A program made the translations under genes and the position numbers. This document shows, in pieces, positions 41,891 to 51,681 of a stretch of 62,918 nt of DNA (its first letter is position 1; each line of letters opens with the position of its first letter). Location of the stretch: contig JAKFVT010000013.1 in NCBI GenBank assembly GCA_021732005.1, forward strand, positions 1-62,918. The letters run 5' to 3'. Source of the DNA: Mycobacterium sp. (GTDB lineage Bacteria > Actinomycetota > Actinomycetes > Mycobacteriales > Mycobacteriaceae). The notes beneath the pieces are model-generated. The model worked only from the letters and a program-made list of their open reading frames with translations, did no database searches and was not told the origin of the DNA.

Positions 41891-43645
41891 TCAGGCGACG
41901 ACCGGCAACACCAGCCGCGATGACGATCGCACGGTGTTGAGGCTGCTGGTGCCGACGCTGGCATGCCGGAAGTTCATGATCGCCGGGGTGTCCGGATCCT
42001 GGTCATCACTGGTGATCGTGATCTGGATGCGGTGACCCGTGTCGAAGCGACGGGCGTTGGGCACCAGGGGGATTCGGTACTCGACGTCGTCACCGACAGG
42101 TACTGCCTGCGGACGCCGGCACGGCAGCATCGGTGCGCCGGGCCGGCTGGCGGCCTCGTCCACCTCACGCAGGCTCGCCCGCAGCCAGCCGGCGGTCACC
42201 GGTTCCGTCTCGCCGTCGGCGGAGACGTCGGAGAGCGTGACGATCCACGCGGTGTCCGCGGCGGTGGCGGCGGCCGTCAACCGTAACTCGATGTCGCCGA
42301 CGACGTCGATGGCCGCGGTCAGTGGCCGGCTGATCCAGGTCAGCGCCGAGGGGGGATCGATCGAACTGGGTTTGGCCCGGCCGAGCCCACCGCCGAGCGC
42401 CATGAAGTCACGCGCGCCGGGGCTGCCTTCGTCATCGTCGAGAGTGCCGTCGGCGCGCAGTGCCAGTTCACGGAAGGTGCTTGCCGGCGGCCAGGATTCG
42501 CACGTGCGCCACTCGCCGGCGCCGGGCAGGACGTAACGAACCGCCGGGCCGTCGAGGATGCCGGTGTCGCGGCCTTTGAGCCAATGGTCGTACCAGGCGA
42601 GCGCTTCGATGTGCAGGCTTTCCCACGGCCAGGTGAGGCCGTACTCGCCGAGCATGCCGATGCGTACGCACGGGCTGTTTGTCAGCCCGGCGTAGCTGGT
42701 GAACGTCGAGGGTAGGTGCAGCGGTACGTTCTGCCAGTCGCAGCCCAAATAGGCTGGGATGTCTACCTTTTCGAGCAGTGGCAGCAGGTTGCGTTCGTCC
42801 CACCAGGCGTCGCGGGTGGGGTGCTTGACCGCCGCGTCGAGCCACAGCTCGTCCCAGGGGTGCGCGTCGTGCGGCAGTTTGAGCAGCCCACGCATCATCG
42901 TCACAGCCGCCTCGCCGTTCATCGTCGCGAACTTGTGGTGCAGCCGCGGGGTGTTGAGGACCCAGCGTGCCGCTCCCAGTGGTCGGCTGCGCCAGAACGT
43001 GTCGCTGCGGGCGGCGGTGAGTCCGAGCATCGACAGGAACGGCGTGATGAATGACGCGCTGAGTAGGCCGTGATGCGCCGCGCCTTCGTAGAGGTCGGCG
43101 GTGACGGCCACCGGGAAGATCGCCTTGAGGTGCGGCGGCCGTTCGACAGCGGCCTCCAGCTGGGTCATCGCGAAATAGCTGATACCGATCATCCCGACGT
43201 TGCCGTCGCACCAGGGTTGCGCCGCCACCCATTCCACGAGGTCGTACAGGTCGCGGCGCTCCTGGGAGTCGAAGAACCCGAAAGTGCCGCCGGATCCGCC
43301 GGTGCCGCGCAGATTGGCGATGACGTGGGTGTAGCCGCGCGGCACCCAGAAGTCGGTGGCGCCGGCCTCGATGAAACCGGCTGGGGCGCCGAGGTCCTGG
43401 ATCTGGCGCGGATAGGGCGACGCGGCGATCAGCGCGGGGAAGCGCGCCCCGTCAGCTGATGGGCCGTCGGGGCGGTGGACGTCGGCGAGCAGCGTCACAC
43501 CGTCGCGCATCGGGACCGCGATGTTGATGTCGGTGGTGATGCGGTGGTCCGGCGTGCTCAGGTTGCGGTAGTCCCGGCCGGTGGTCTGCGGCCCATTGAG
43601 TGTGCGCTGACCCGGTTCGATGCCCGAAACGCTGATTGATGTCAT
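41891..43645 (-). CDS. CocE/NonD-family (S15-like) serine hydrolase
   Basis: A 584-residue alpha/beta hydrolase with a C-terminal jelly-roll. The early region IAVPMRDGVTLLADVHRPDG, the oxyanion loop ANLRGTGGSGG and the nucleophile elbow GNVGMIGISYFAMTQLEAAV (G-x-S-Y) are those of cocaine esterase and X-Pro dipeptidyl peptidases. It probably cleaves an ester or amide in the cytoplasm. It heads the operon with the CMD and dehydrogenase genes. Its start lies 22 bp from a perfect operator-like inverted repeat shared with the divergent TetR gene. Confidence 0.9.
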   Translation of the reverse strand: MTSISVSGIEPGQRTLNGPQTTGRDYRNLSTPDHRITTDINIAVPMRDGVTLLADVHRPDGPSADGARFPALIAASPYPRQIQDLGAPAGFIEAGATDFWVPRGYTHVIANLRGTGGSGGTFGFFDSQERRDLYDLVEWVAAQPWCDGNVGMIGISYFAMTQLEAAVERPPHLKAIFPVAVTADLYEGAAHHGLLSASFITPFLSMLGLTAARSDTFWRSRPLGAARWVLNTPRLHHKFATMNGEAAVTMMRGLLKLPHDAHPWDELWLDAAVKHPTRDAWWDERNLLPLLEKVDIPAYLGCDWQNVPLHLPSTFTSYAGLTNSPCVRIGMLGEYGLTWPWESLHIEALAWYDHWLKGRDTGILDGPAVRYVLPGAGEWRTCESWPPASTFRELALRADGTLDDDEGSPGARDFMALGGGLGRAKPSSIDPPSALTWISRPLTAAIDVVGDIELRLTAAATAADTAWIVTLSDVSADGETEPVTAGWLRASLREVDEAASRPGAPMLPCRRPQAVPVGDDVEYRIPLVPNARRFDTGHRIQITITSDDQDPDTPAIMNFRHASVGTSSLNTVRSSSRLVLPVVA

Positions 43646-43666
43646 CCCGATCCTTTTTCACGTCCT

Positions 43667-43706
43667 GTTGAGACTAGTTTCACGCTACGATGAAACTAGT
43701 CTCAAC
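43667..43706. promoter_or_regulatory. Perfect 16-bp inverted repeat, TetR operator
   Basis: GTTGAGACTAGTTTCA (43667-43682) and its exact reverse complement (43691-43706) are separated by 8 bp. Each arm is itself a near-palindrome around ACTAGT, so the site reads as two adjacent 12-bp operators (GAGACTAGTTTC and GAAACTAGTCTC). It fills the gap between the divergent hydrolase operon and the TetR gene, so one regulator bound here should control both. Confidence 0.85.
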
Positions 43707-43733
43707 GCAATATGAAACCTTGAGGTGATGCGG

Positions 43734-44333
43734 ATGGCGAAGAAAGCCACGGCGCCGGGACCCCGCGACGAGAAGGGGGTGCTCGCCGGCCGGATTGTCG
43801 ACGCCGCGCGCGGCGAGTTCGCTCAGCATGGGTCGGCAGGCACCACGATCCGGGCGGTGGCCCGGGCAGCCGACGTCGACCCGGCACTGGTCTACCACTA
43901 CTTCGGTTCCAAGGAAGGCCTGCTGGATGCGGCCACCAATCCGCCGCAACGCTGGCTGGCGGACGTCGCGAAGACCTGGACCACACCGGTGCCACAGCTC
44001 GGGGCCGCGCTGCTGCGGTTGATGCTGGGTGCGTGGGCTGACGACGAGATCGGCCCGGTGTTGCGGGCGGTGCTGCAGACCGCAGCGCACGAGCCGAGCA
44101 CCCGCGAGAAGCTGCGCAGAGTGGTCGAGGGTCAGCTGATGGGCGTGTCTCAGCTAGGTGCCGACGAGGCGGACCGGATGAGGCGTAGCGGGCTGATCTC
44201 GTCGCAGATCATGGGCTTGGCCTTGATGCGCTACGTGTGGCAGATCGAACCGCTGGCTTCGATGAGCGACGACGAGATCGTCGCCGCGGTCGCACCGAAC
44301 CTGCAGCGCTACGTCGACGGCGACCTGGGCTAG
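43734..44333 (+). CDS. TetR-family transcriptional regulator
   Basis: A 199-residue regulator. Helix-turn-helix at about residues 35-65: TIRAVARAADVDPALVYHYF followed by GSKEGLLDAA, a textbook TetR motif; the rest is helical. ATG 43734 follows GAGGTG by a normal distance; ATG 43728 or GTG 43725 are alternatives. It presumably represses itself and the hydrolase-CMD-dehydrogenase operon through the site at 43667-43706. Its end overlaps the convergent transporter gene by 4 bp. Confidence 0.93.
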   Translation: MAKKATAPGPRDEKGVLAGRIVDAARGEFAQHGSAGTTIRAVARAADVDPALVYHYFGSKEGLLDAATNPPQRWLADVAKTWTTPVPQLGAALLRLMLGAWADDEIGPVLRAVLQTAAHEPSTREKLRRVVEGQLMGVSQLGADEADRMRRSGLISSQIMGLALMRYVWQIEPLASMSDDEIVAAVAPNLQRYVDGDLG

Positions 44334-45673
44334 GCCACCGCGAGGGGTTTCGGCGCCGGCTCGTCGTCGAAGTCGCCGGGAGTCAGCAGGCGCGTCGCGA
44401 TGACGCTGACTGCCGCCGTGAAGACCAGGTAACTGCAAGCAAGCCAAGGCTTTCCGTGCCCGGCCGCGATCAGCGCCGTCAAGATCAACGGTGTCAGGCC
44501 CGAGGCGTACACGCCGGAAAGCTGGTACACCGTCGACAGGCCGGTGTAGCGGACCCGGGTGGGAAACAGCGACGCATACAACGTGCCCTGCGCGCCGTAG
44601 AACAACGCGTGGATCACACCGAACACCACGACCAGCGCGATCGCATAGGCGGCGATGCTGCGGGTGTTGAACAACGCGAACGCCGGGAACACGGCCAACC
44701 CGTAGGCCGCGATGCCGCTGCCGTAGACGACTTTCGCGCCGAACCGGTCGACCAGCAGTCCCGATACCGGCAGCAGTGCGGCCATCACCAAGGCCGCCGC
44801 CGTCACGACGATCAGCACCGGCACCTTGCCCAGGTGCAGCGTGGCCGTCGCATAGGAGATGGCGAAGACGCCCCAGGTGTTGAAGGCTGCGCCCTCGCCC
44901 CAACGGGACAACATCCCCAGCACGGTCGAGCGCAGCGCCGGGCGGCGGAAGATCTCCCGTAGCGGAACCGACGAGCGTTCGTCGCGCTCCTTGAGCTGCT
45001 CGAAGGCCGGGGTCTCGGCGGCTTTCAGGCGCACCACCACCCCGAACACCACCAGCACGAGGCTGAACAGGAACGCGATCCGCCAGCCGTAGCTCAGAAA
45101 GGCACCGGGAGGCAGGACGATCTGCAGCAGCGCGAACACCCCGGTGCCCAGCGCGAGTCCCAATGCCAGCCCGACCTGCGGGACGCTGCCGAACAGGCCG
45201 CGGCGCTTGGCGGGGCTGTGTTCGACCGCAAGCAGGACCGCGCCGGCCCACTCGCCGCCGAGGGCGAAGCCCTGACCGATGCGCAGGATCAGCAGCAGGA
45301 TCGGGGCCAGCAGCCCGATCTGCTCGGCGGTGGGCAGTAGGCCCATCAGCGCGGTGGCGCCACCCATCAGGAACATGGTCATCGCCAGGGTCTTCTTGCG
45401 CCCGATGCGATCACCGATGTGGCCGAACACGAAGCCGCCGATCGGGCGTACCACGAAGCCCACAGCGAAGGTGGCGAACGCCAACAGCGTTCCGACCAGC
45501 GAGCTTTGGTGGGGAAAGAGTGCCTGGTTGAAGACCAGGCTCGCCGCGGTGGCGTACAGGAAGAAGTCGTACCACTCGATCGTCGTGCCGATCAGGCTGG
45601 AGAGCAGCGCGGTGCGAATGGTGTTCGAGGACGCCTCGTCGGCATCGGCGCGTGGTTCGGCGATGGTGGACAC
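44330..45673 (-). CDS. MFS transporter, metabolite:H+ symporter type
   Basis: A 447-residue twelve-helix permease of the MHS subfamily (ProP/ShiA/KgtP-like). N-terminal [20 protein letters not shown], the loop 2-3 signature [13 protein letters not shown] and helix 4-5 [20 protein letters not shown] are diagnostic. It imports an organic acid or similar compound with protons. Placed next to the TetR-hydrolase locus but reading convergently, so it may be the uptake system for the same substrate, possibly under its own promoter. Confidence 0.93.
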   Translation of the reverse strand: MSTIAEPRADADEASSNTIRTALLSSLIGTTIEWYDFFLYATAASLVFNQALFPHQSSLVGTLLAFATFAVGFVVRPIGGFVFGHIGDRIGRKKTLAMTMFLMGGATALMGLLPTAEQIGLLAPILLLILRIGQGFALGGEWAGAVLLAVEHSPAKRRGLFGSVPQVGLALGLALGTGVFALLQIVLPPGAFLSYGWRIAFLFSLVLVVFGVVVRLKAAETPAFEQLKERDERSSVPLREIFRRPALRSTVLGMLSRWGEGAAFNTWGVFAISYATATLHLGKVPVLIVVTAAALVMAALLPVSGLLVDRFGAKVVYGSGIAAYGLAVFPAFALFNTRSIAAYAIALVVVFGVIHALFYGAQGTLYASLFPTRVRYTGLSTVYQLSGVYASGLTPLILTALIAAGHGKPWLACSYLVFTAAVSVIATRLLTPGDFDDEPAPKPLAVA

Positions 45674-45801
45674 GCGTTCGGAATCTATTCAGTGGTCTGG
45701 TCGACCAATACCGTTCGGCGCACCGCGATTGCAATGATCCCCGTGGCTGTTCAGTAGACTCGTCGGGTTACGGCAGAACGGACAGTACGGAGAAGAACCC
45801 G

Positions 45802-46557
45802 ATGAGCGGCCATTCCAAGTGGGCAACCACCAAGCACAAGAAGGCCGTCATCGACGCCAAGCGCGGCAAGATGTTCGCCAAGCTCATCAAGAACATCGAG
45901 GTCGCGGCGCGCGTCGGCGGCGGCGACCCGGCCGGCAATCCCACCCTGTACGACGCGATCCAGAAGGCCAAGAAGTCGTCGGTTCCCAACGACAACATCG
46001 AGCGCGCCCGCAAGCGCGGCGGTGGTGAGGAAGCCGGCGGCGCCGACTGGCAGAACATCACCTACGAGGGCTACGGGCCCAATGGTGTCGCCGTGCTGAT
46101 CGAATGCCTGACCGACAACCGCAACCGGGCGGCCGGCGAGGTCCGGGTCGCGATGACCCGCAACGGCGGCAACATGGCCGACCCCGGCTCGGTGGCCTAC
46201 CTGTTCTCCCGCAAGGGCGTGGTCACGCTGGAGAAGAACGACCTGTCTGAGGACGACGTGCTGTTGGCGGTCCTGGATGCCGGCGCCGAAGAGGTCAACG
46301 ACCTCGGCGACAGCTTCGAGGTGATCTCCGAACCGACCGATCTGGTCGCCGTGCGCACCGCGCTGGTGGACGCCGGCATCGACTACGACTCCGCGGAGGC
46401 GGGATTCCAGGCGTCGGTGACGGTGCCGCTGGACGCCGAAGGCGCGCGCAAGATCATGAAGCTCGTCGACGCGCTGGAGGACAGCGACGACGTGCAGGAC
46501 GTCTACACCAACGCCGACATCCCCGACGAGGTTCTGGCTCAGCTCGAAGACGACTGA
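45802..46557 (+). CDS. yebC: YebC/PmpR-family protein
   Basis: A 251-residue protein with the invariant start [20 protein letters not shown], the segment [15 protein letters not shown] and the three-domain YebC layout. The family was described as transcriptional regulators; more recent work links it to translation of proline-rich stretches. ATG 45802 begins the conserved domain. Corresponds to Rv2603c, which sits beside pdxT in M. tuberculosis but is displaced here by a 9-kb block. Confidence 0.95.
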   Translation: MSGHSKWATTKHKKAVIDAKRGKMFAKLIKNIEVAARVGGGDPAGNPTLYDAIQKAKKSSVPNDNIERARKRGGGEEAGGADWQNITYEGYGPNGVAVLIECLTDNRNRAAGEVRVAMTRNGGNMADPGSVAYLFSRKGVVTLEKNDLSEDDVLLAVLDAGAEEVNDLGDSFEVISEPTDLVAVRTALVDAGIDYDSAEAGFQASVTVPLDAEGARKIMKLVDALEDSDDVQDVYTNADIPDEVLAQLEDD

Positions 46558-46560
46558 GTT

Positions 46561-48552
46561 TTAGGCCGGATGCAGGCTGACTGGCACCCCTGAATAGCGG
46601 GTCATCCCGGTCGCTGGATCCAGGTCGTCTTTACTCGTCAGCAGGTTGACGTTGGCGCCGACGTGCGCGTGCGGCACCGATACCACTCCGCTGCGCACCG
46701 ACGGGTCCACTTTCGCGATCCCGGTGACTTCACCGTATTCGGTGCGCACCACCAGCTTCTGGTTGTCGACGATGTCGGCCGCCGCGGCGTCCTGCGGGCT
46801 CAGCAGTATCTCGGGCTGCTCGCCGAGATACTCCAATTGCGCATTGACTCTTCGCAATTGGCGACGTGGCACCAACACCGGCCCCGTCGTGTGACGCAGG
46901 CCGTGCAACTGCTCGATCAGGAGTTGCGGGGCCAGGCGCCAGCCGCCGAGGCGCTCGATGTGGCGTCGCATCCACGGCGCGGGTAGCTCGCGCTCGGCCT
47001 GCGCCCAGCCGGTGGCGACCAGGTCGTCGTAGCTGCTGCGGCCGCCGCCGCCGTTGAGCTTGGCCAACATCTGTTCGTCGGTCATGGTGGTGTCGGCGAT
47101 GTCGTGCCCGAGCCGGGCACCGATCTCGGCGAGCACCCACCACATCGAGCGGCGGTCGCCGATCGGGGCGATCATCGCCGGGGTGTGCTGAGCAGAGATC
47201 CGCGGACTCATGAAATCCCACAGCGTGACGTCGGGCCGCTCGAGTTGGCCCGTGGTCGGTAGCACGTGGGTGGACAGCTCGGTCGTCTCGGTGGGCAGGA
47301 TCTCGGTGGTGGCCAACACCTCGAGCTTGGCCAGCGCCGAGCGCAGGGTATCGGTGGCGGGGAAACCGGTGAGCAGGCTGCCGCCGAGGTTGAGCAGCGC
47401 GCGAATGTTGCCGGCCTCGATCTCGTCGGGCAGTGTGGCGCAGGGCCATTCCCGCATGAACGCTTTCGTGTCCGGTCGGCTGCGCGGTCCAGGACGCGAT
47501 TTTCCCTCCGGCGGCGCGATCGGCAACTCGAACATCTCCAGCTGATAGCCGAAGCCGGGATGGAACCACTCACCGCCGGGGGTATTCATCGACCCGGTCA
47601 GGATCAGCAACGCCCACGAAAACCATTGCGTCACATTGGCGCTGGCCGACATGGTGACACCGGTACCGGTGTCGATCGCGATGTGTCCGGCCCTGCGGAC
47701 AGCGGCCAGCAGATCGTCGAGATCGGTGGGGTCGACGTCGGCCAGGGCGGCGGCATGGTCCCGGGTGAAGGGCTCGACCGCGGCCGCCAGCACGTCCAGA
47801 TCCTGGACGGCGACGTCCGGATCGGCGCCGTCGCGCAAGATTTCGCGCACCAGGAAGGCCAGCATCGCGTAATCGGTGCCCGGTCGCGGCGCGAGGTGGC
47901 GGGTCGCCAACCGGGCGGTCTCGGTACGGCGGGGATCGACGACCCAGAGCTGAGCCCGCGCGGCCAGGTCGCGGAACACCCCGCGAGGATTGGGCATGCC
48001 GACGGTATGGCCATGGGAGACAACAGGATTGCTGCCGATCAGGATGACGAGTTCGGCATTCTCGTAGTCGGGACGCCCGGTGAGGCCGGCGGAGCCGCCC
48101 ATCAGCTCCGCGACCAGGACCTTGGCGGTGCCGTCGATCGTCAGTGGACTGAATTTCGCGGGAGTGCCGATAGCGCGGTGCAGCGCCTCGGCGGTGCGAT
48201 AGCCGGCGGCGTCCATCCCGATGCCGGTGCCGAAGTTGACGGCGACCGCTGCCGGACCGTGCTCGGCGATGATGTCTCGTAACCGGGCGCCGAGGTCGTC
48301 GAGGCAAGCCTCCCAGCTGGTTTCGGTCAGCTGTCCGCCGCCGCGCATCATCGGCCGCTCGAGCCGGTCCGGATGGTGGTGGATCAGCGGCAGCGCGCGG
48401 CCCTTCGGGCAGGTGTAGCCGCCAGAAAAGGGATTGTCCCGGTCGCCGTGGACGGCCACCACCCGCTCATCGTCGATCTCGACGAGGATGCCGCACACCG
48501 ACGGGCACACCCGGCAGAAGCTTCGTACTGTGCGGGAACCGCCCGGCGCCAT
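46561..48552 (-). CDS. Molybdopterin-dependent oxidoreductase with [4Fe-4S] domain
   Basis: A 663-residue enzyme of the DMSO-reductase superfamily (formate dehydrogenase/nitrate reductase type). The N-terminal cluster motif is C-x2-C-x3-C (CRVCPSVC) with the fourth Cys in YTCPKGRALP. The cofactor-binding segments include LVILIGSNPVVSHGHTVGMP and WVVDPRRTETARLATRHLAP, and the C-terminal domain begins near GPVLVPRRQLRRVNAQLEYL. There is no Tat signal, so it is cytoplasmic. No electron-transfer partner is adjacent and the substrate is unknown. It converges on yebC, 3 bp away. Confidence 0.93.
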   Translation of the reverse strand: MAPGGSRTVRSFCRVCPSVCGILVEIDDERVVAVHGDRDNPFSGGYTCPKGRALPLIHHHPDRLERPMMRGGGQLTETSWEACLDDLGARLRDIIAEHGPAAVAVNFGTGIGMDAAGYRTAEALHRAIGTPAKFSPLTIDGTAKVLVAELMGGSAGLTGRPDYENAELVILIGSNPVVSHGHTVGMPNPRGVFRDLAARAQLWVVDPRRTETARLATRHLAPRPGTDYAMLAFLVREILRDGADPDVAVQDLDVLAAAVEPFTRDHAAALADVDPTDLDDLLAAVRRAGHIAIDTGTGVTMSASANVTQWFSWALLILTGSMNTPGGEWFHPGFGYQLEMFELPIAPPEGKSRPGPRSRPDTKAFMREWPCATLPDEIEAGNIRALLNLGGSLLTGFPATDTLRSALAKLEVLATTEILPTETTELSTHVLPTTGQLERPDVTLWDFMSPRISAQHTPAMIAPIGDRRSMWWVLAEIGARLGHDIADTTMTDEQMLAKLNGGGGRSSYDDLVATGWAQAERELPAPWMRRHIERLGGWRLAPQLLIEQLHGLRHTTGPVLVPRRQLRRVNAQLEYLGEQPEILLSPQDAAAADIVDNQKLVVRTEYGEVTGIAKVDPSVRSGVVSVPHAHVGANVNLLTSKDDLDPATGMTRYSGVPVSLHPA

Positions 48553-48594
48553 GGAAGAGAACCGTACGCTGCGGGCGATGAATCGGAGGTGACG

Positions 48595-48933
48595 ATGTCT
48601 CAGCTGACGGTGACCGACCCTGACGGGTCTAGCTGGTCGGTGCGTCGCTGGTGGTGGAAGACGATCCCCTGGGAGACCGGCTTCGCCACCCTCGACGCGC
48701 TGATCTTCCTGATCGTGCTGCCGTTCATGCTGCTGTGGCCGTTCTGGCTGCTGGCCAAGTTCGTCGGCGTGCCGTGGACGATCATCATCACGCGCGACGG
48801 GACCGAGGTCGGCCGCGAGCAGGTGAAGGGCTGGAAGCGTTCGCGCGCCCGAGTGGCGGAGATCGCCCGGTCGGCGCGAGAGGGAACGCTGACCGAGTTC
48901 GTCACTGCAGCGGATACAGCCGCTCCAGATTGA
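48595..48933 (+). CDS. Small membrane-associated protein of unknown function
   Basis: A 112-residue protein. A charged, tryptophan-rich start (SWSVRRWWWKTIPWETG) leads into a hydrophobic stretch (LIFLIVLPFMLLWPFWLLAK) and then a polar C-terminus (ITRDGTEVGREQVKGWKRSR). It probably sits on the inner face of the membrane through one re-entrant or spanning helix. ATG 48595 has CGGAGG upstream. The end overlaps the convergent cupin gene by 32 bp. No family recognised. Confidence 0.72.
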   Translation: MSQLTVTDPDGSSWSVRRWWWKTIPWETGFATLDALIFLIVLPFMLLWPFWLLAKFVGVPWTIIITRDGTEVGREQVKGWKRSRARVAEIARSAREGTLTEFVTAADTAAPD

Positions 48934-49354
48934 CCACGATGGCCTCCTGCGTGCTGCGCGAGATCACGACGACGGCCGGCTCATCCGGGTCCGGGTTCTC
49001 CTCGCGGTGCGGCAGATGCGGCGGCACGAAGATGTAGTCACCCGGCTCGGTACTGATCCGCACTTCCTCGACACCGTCGTGGAAGACGAACTGCGGGTGG
49101 CCGCTGCGCACGAAGATCGCGGTCTCCGACTCCCCGTGGTGATGGTTGGCCGACGCGACACCGGGCCCCACGTGAGTCTCGCCCATCCACAACTTTTCCG
49201 ACCCGACCGACGCGCCGCTGATCGCCGCGAAGCGTTGCATGCCGTCGGTCTGACCGGTGCCCCCGTCGAGGTCGCCGGCCCGGACATGGCGCACCCGGTT
49301 GCGCACCGGCTCGGTTCCGGACAGGTCGGGATGGAATGCGTCGGGGCCGCCCAT
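48902..49354 (-). CDS. Cupin-domain protein
   Basis: A 150-residue single-domain cupin. Motif 1 lies in NHHHGESETAIFVRSGHPQF (G-x5-HxH-x3-E-like histidine cluster) and motif 2 in EPGDYIFVPPHLPHREENPD (G-D-x-P-x-G-x-x-H-like), giving the metal-binding histidines. It could be a dioxygenase, isomerase or binding protein; such short cupins are hard to assign. ATG 49354. It diverges from ruvC at 49458. Confidence 0.87.
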   Translation of the reverse strand: MGGPDAFHPDLSGTEPVRNRVRHVRAGDLDGGTGQTDGMQRFAAISGASVGSEKLWMGETHVGPGVASANHHHGESETAIFVRSGHPQFVFHDGVEEVRISTEPGDYIFVPPHLPHREENPDPDEPAVVVISRSTQEAIVVNLERLYPLQ

Positions 49355-49457
49355 GGACCGACCATAACCACGCGCGGGAGACCGCGTGTCCTGACCGGCG
49401 CTGTCCGCCCGGCCCGCTACTGTGATCGAACAGCTGTTCGTAGTCGGAAGGCGATCC

Positions 49458-50030
49458 GTGCGGGTGATGGGAGTCGACCCTGGGTTGACGCGCTGCGGAC
49501 TCTCGATGATCGAGAGTCGGGGCGGCCGCCAGGTCATCGCGCTGGACGTCGACGTGGTGCGCACGCCGTCCGACGAGCCGTTGCAGCGTCGGCTGCTGAC
49601 CATCAGCGACACCGTCGACCATTGGATGGACACCCACCAGCCCGATGTCGTGGCGATCGAGCGGGTGTTCGCCAACCAGAACGCCAACACCGCGATGGGC
49701 ACCGCGCAGGCCGGCGGTGTGATCGCACTGGCCGCCGCCCGCCGCGGCATCGACGTGCATTTCCACACCCCCAGTGAGGTCAAGGCAGCGGTCACCGGGA
49801 ACGGGCGCGCCGACAAGGCTCAGGTCACCACGATGGTCACCCGCATCCTGCAGTTGCAGCAGAAACCGACCCCGGCGGACGCCGCCGACGCACTGGCCCT
49901 GGCGATCTGCCACTGCTGGCGCGCCCCGATGATCGCCCGCATGGCGCAGGCCGAGGCGATGGCCGCCGAACAGAAGCGGGCCTACCAGGCGCGGCTGAAG
50001 TCGGCGCGCAACCTGAAGGCAGCCAAATGA
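49458..50030 (+). CDS. ruvC: Holliday junction resolvase RuvC
   Basis: A 190-residue endonuclease that cuts four-way junctions made during recombination. Catalytic-acid segments: [18 protein letters not shown] (first Asp), [20 protein letters not shown] (Glu) and a C-terminal [15 protein letters not shown] with the last Asp pair. GTG 49458 begins directly before the conserved MGVDPG. First gene of the ruvCAB operon; its stop overlaps the ruvA ATG by 4 bp. Confidence 0.97.
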   Translation: MRVMGVDPGLTRCGLSMIESRGGRQVIALDVDVVRTPSDEPLQRRLLTISDTVDHWMDTHQPDVVAIERVFANQNANTAMGTAQAGGVIALAAARRGIDVHFHTPSEVKAAVTGNGRADKAQVTTMVTRILQLQQKPTPADAADALALAICHCWRAPMIARMAQAEAMAAEQKRAYQARLKSARNLKAAK

Positions 50031-50620
50031 TCGCCTCGGTACGGGGGGAAGTCCTCGACATCGCCCTCGACCACGTCGTCATCGAGGCCGCCGGCGTCGG
50101 CTACAAGGTGATGGCCACCCCGTCGACGCTCGCGACGCTGCGCCGCGGCAGTGAGGCCCGGCTGATCACCGCGATGATCGTCCGCGAGGACTCCCAAACC
50201 CTGTACGGATTCGCCGACTCCGATGCGCGCGACCTGTTCTCGACCCTGCTCGGGGTCTCCGGCGTCGGCCCCAAGATCGCGTTGGCGACACTGGCCGTCT
50301 ATGACGCGACCGCGCTGCGTCAGGCGCTGGCCGACGGCGATGTGACGGCATTGACCCGGGTGCCCGGCATCGGCAAGCGTGGTGCCGAACGTATGGTGCT
50401 GGAACTGCGGGACAAGATCGGCGCAGTCGCCGGCGGTGCGGGCGTGGTCGCGGCCACCGGGCACGCGGTGCGCACTCCCGTGGTGGAAGCCCTTGTCGGA
50501 CTTGGCTTTGCGATCAAGCAGGCCGAGGAAGCCACCGACAAGGTGCTCGCGGCCGACAGTGAGGCCAACACCTCCACGGCATTGCGTGCGGCGTTGTCGC
50601 TACTAGGAAAGACCAAGTGA
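50027..50620 (+). CDS. ruvA: Holliday junction branch-migration protein RuvA
   Basis: A 197-residue DNA-binding subunit forming a tetramer on the junction. N-terminal OB domain ([20 protein letters not shown], then AAGVGYKV), central helix-hairpin-helix repeats ([19 protein letters not shown] and [19 protein letters not shown]) and a C-terminal domain ([20 protein letters not shown]) that contacts RuvB. ATG 50027 overlaps ruvC; the stop overlaps ruvB. Confidence 0.97.
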   Translation: MIASVRGEVLDIALDHVVIEAAGVGYKVMATPSTLATLRRGSEARLITAMIVREDSQTLYGFADSDARDLFSTLLGVSGVGPKIALATLAVYDATALRQALADGDVTALTRVPGIGKRGAERMVLELRDKIGAVAGGAGVVAATGHAVRTPVVEALVGLGFAIKQAEEATDKVLAADSEANTSTALRAALSLLGKTK

Positions 50621-51681
50621 GCAGGTTCGACGAAGAGGACGACGAGGCAGTCGACCGCGACGTGTCGCCGGCGCTGACCGTCGGCGAAGGAGACGTCGAC
50701 GCCAGCCTTCGACCCCGGACGCTGGGCGAGTTCATCGGCCAGCCGCGGGTGCGCGAGCAGCTGCAGCTGGTCCTCGAAGGCGCCAAGAACCGCGGCGGCA
50801 CACCGGATCACATTCTGTTGTCCGGGCCGCCGGGGCTGGGCAAGACGTCGCTGGCGATGATCATCGCCGCCGAGCTGGGCTCCGCGTTGCGGGTGACGTC
50901 CGGGCCGGCCCTGGAACGCGCCGGTGACCTCGCCGCGATGCTGTCCAACCTGGTCGAGGGTGACGTGCTGTTCATCGACGAGATCCATCGTATCGCCCGG
51001 CCCGCCGAGGAGATGCTGTACCTGGCGATGGAGGACTTCCGGGTCGACGTCGTCGTCGGGAAAGGCCCTGGGGCGACGTCGATTCCGTTGGAAGTTGCAC
51101 CGTTCACCTTGGTCGGCGCGACCACCCGCTCCGGTGCGCTGACCGGACCCTTGCGAGATCGCTTCGGCTTCACCGCGCACATGGACTTCTACGAACCGCC
51201 GGAACTGGAACGGGTATTGGCCCGCTCGGCCGGGATCCTTGGCATCGAACTGGGCTCCGAGGCCGGCTCCGAGATCGCCCGCCGCTCGCGGGGGACACCC
51301 CGCATCGCCAACCGTCTCCTGCGCCGCGTGCGCGATTACGCCGAGGTGCGCGCCGACGGGGTGATCACCCGCGATATCGCCAAGGCCGCGCTGGCCGTCT
51401 ATGACGTCGACGAGCTCGGGCTGGACCGGCTGGATCGCGGGGTGCTCTCGGCGCTCACCCGGAGCTTCGGCGGCGGCCCGGTCGGGGTGTCCACCCTGGC
51501 CGTCGCGGTGGGGGAGGAAGCCACCACGGTCGAAGAGGTGTGCGAGCCGTTCCTGGTCCGCGCCGGGATGATCGCGCGGACCCCCCGCGGGCGAGTGGCG
51601 ACGCCATTAGCCTGGACCCACCTCGGTATGGTTGCACCGCCGCGGGCCAGTGGGCTCGGTCAGTCCGGCCTATTCGAGTGA
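50617..51681 (+). CDS. ruvB: Holliday junction branch-migration helicase RuvB
   Basis: A 354-residue AAA+ motor. Walker [20 protein letters not shown], Walker [20 protein letters not shown], sensor 1 [20 protein letters not shown] (with the arginine finger nearby) and a winged-helix C-terminus ([20 protein letters not shown]). It drives branch migration with RuvA. GTG 50617 is coupled to ruvA. The stop overlaps the DUF1304 ATG by one base. Confidence 0.97.
   Translation: MSRFDEEDDEAVDRDVSPALTVGEGDVDASLRPRTLGEFIGQPRVREQLQLVLEGAKNRGGTPDHILLSGPPGLGKTSLAMIIAAELGSALRVTSGPALERAGDLAAMLSNLVEGDVLFIDEIHRIARPAEEMLYLAMEDFRVDVVVGKGPGATSIPLEVAPFTLVGATTRSGALTGPLRDRFGFTAHMDFYEPPELERVLARSAGILGIELGSEAGSEIARRSRGTPRIANRLLRRVRDYAEVRADGVITRDIAKAALAVYDVDELGLDRLDRGVLSALTRSFGGGPVGVSTLAVAVGEEATTVEEVCEPFLVRAGMIARTPRGRVATPLAWTHLGMVAPPRASGLGQSGLFE

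Noticed and set aside
41671..41964. Several long frames opposite the CMD and hydrolase genes
   Set aside because: Arg/Ala/Pro-rich antisense translations typical of high-GC shadows, with no recognisable motif.
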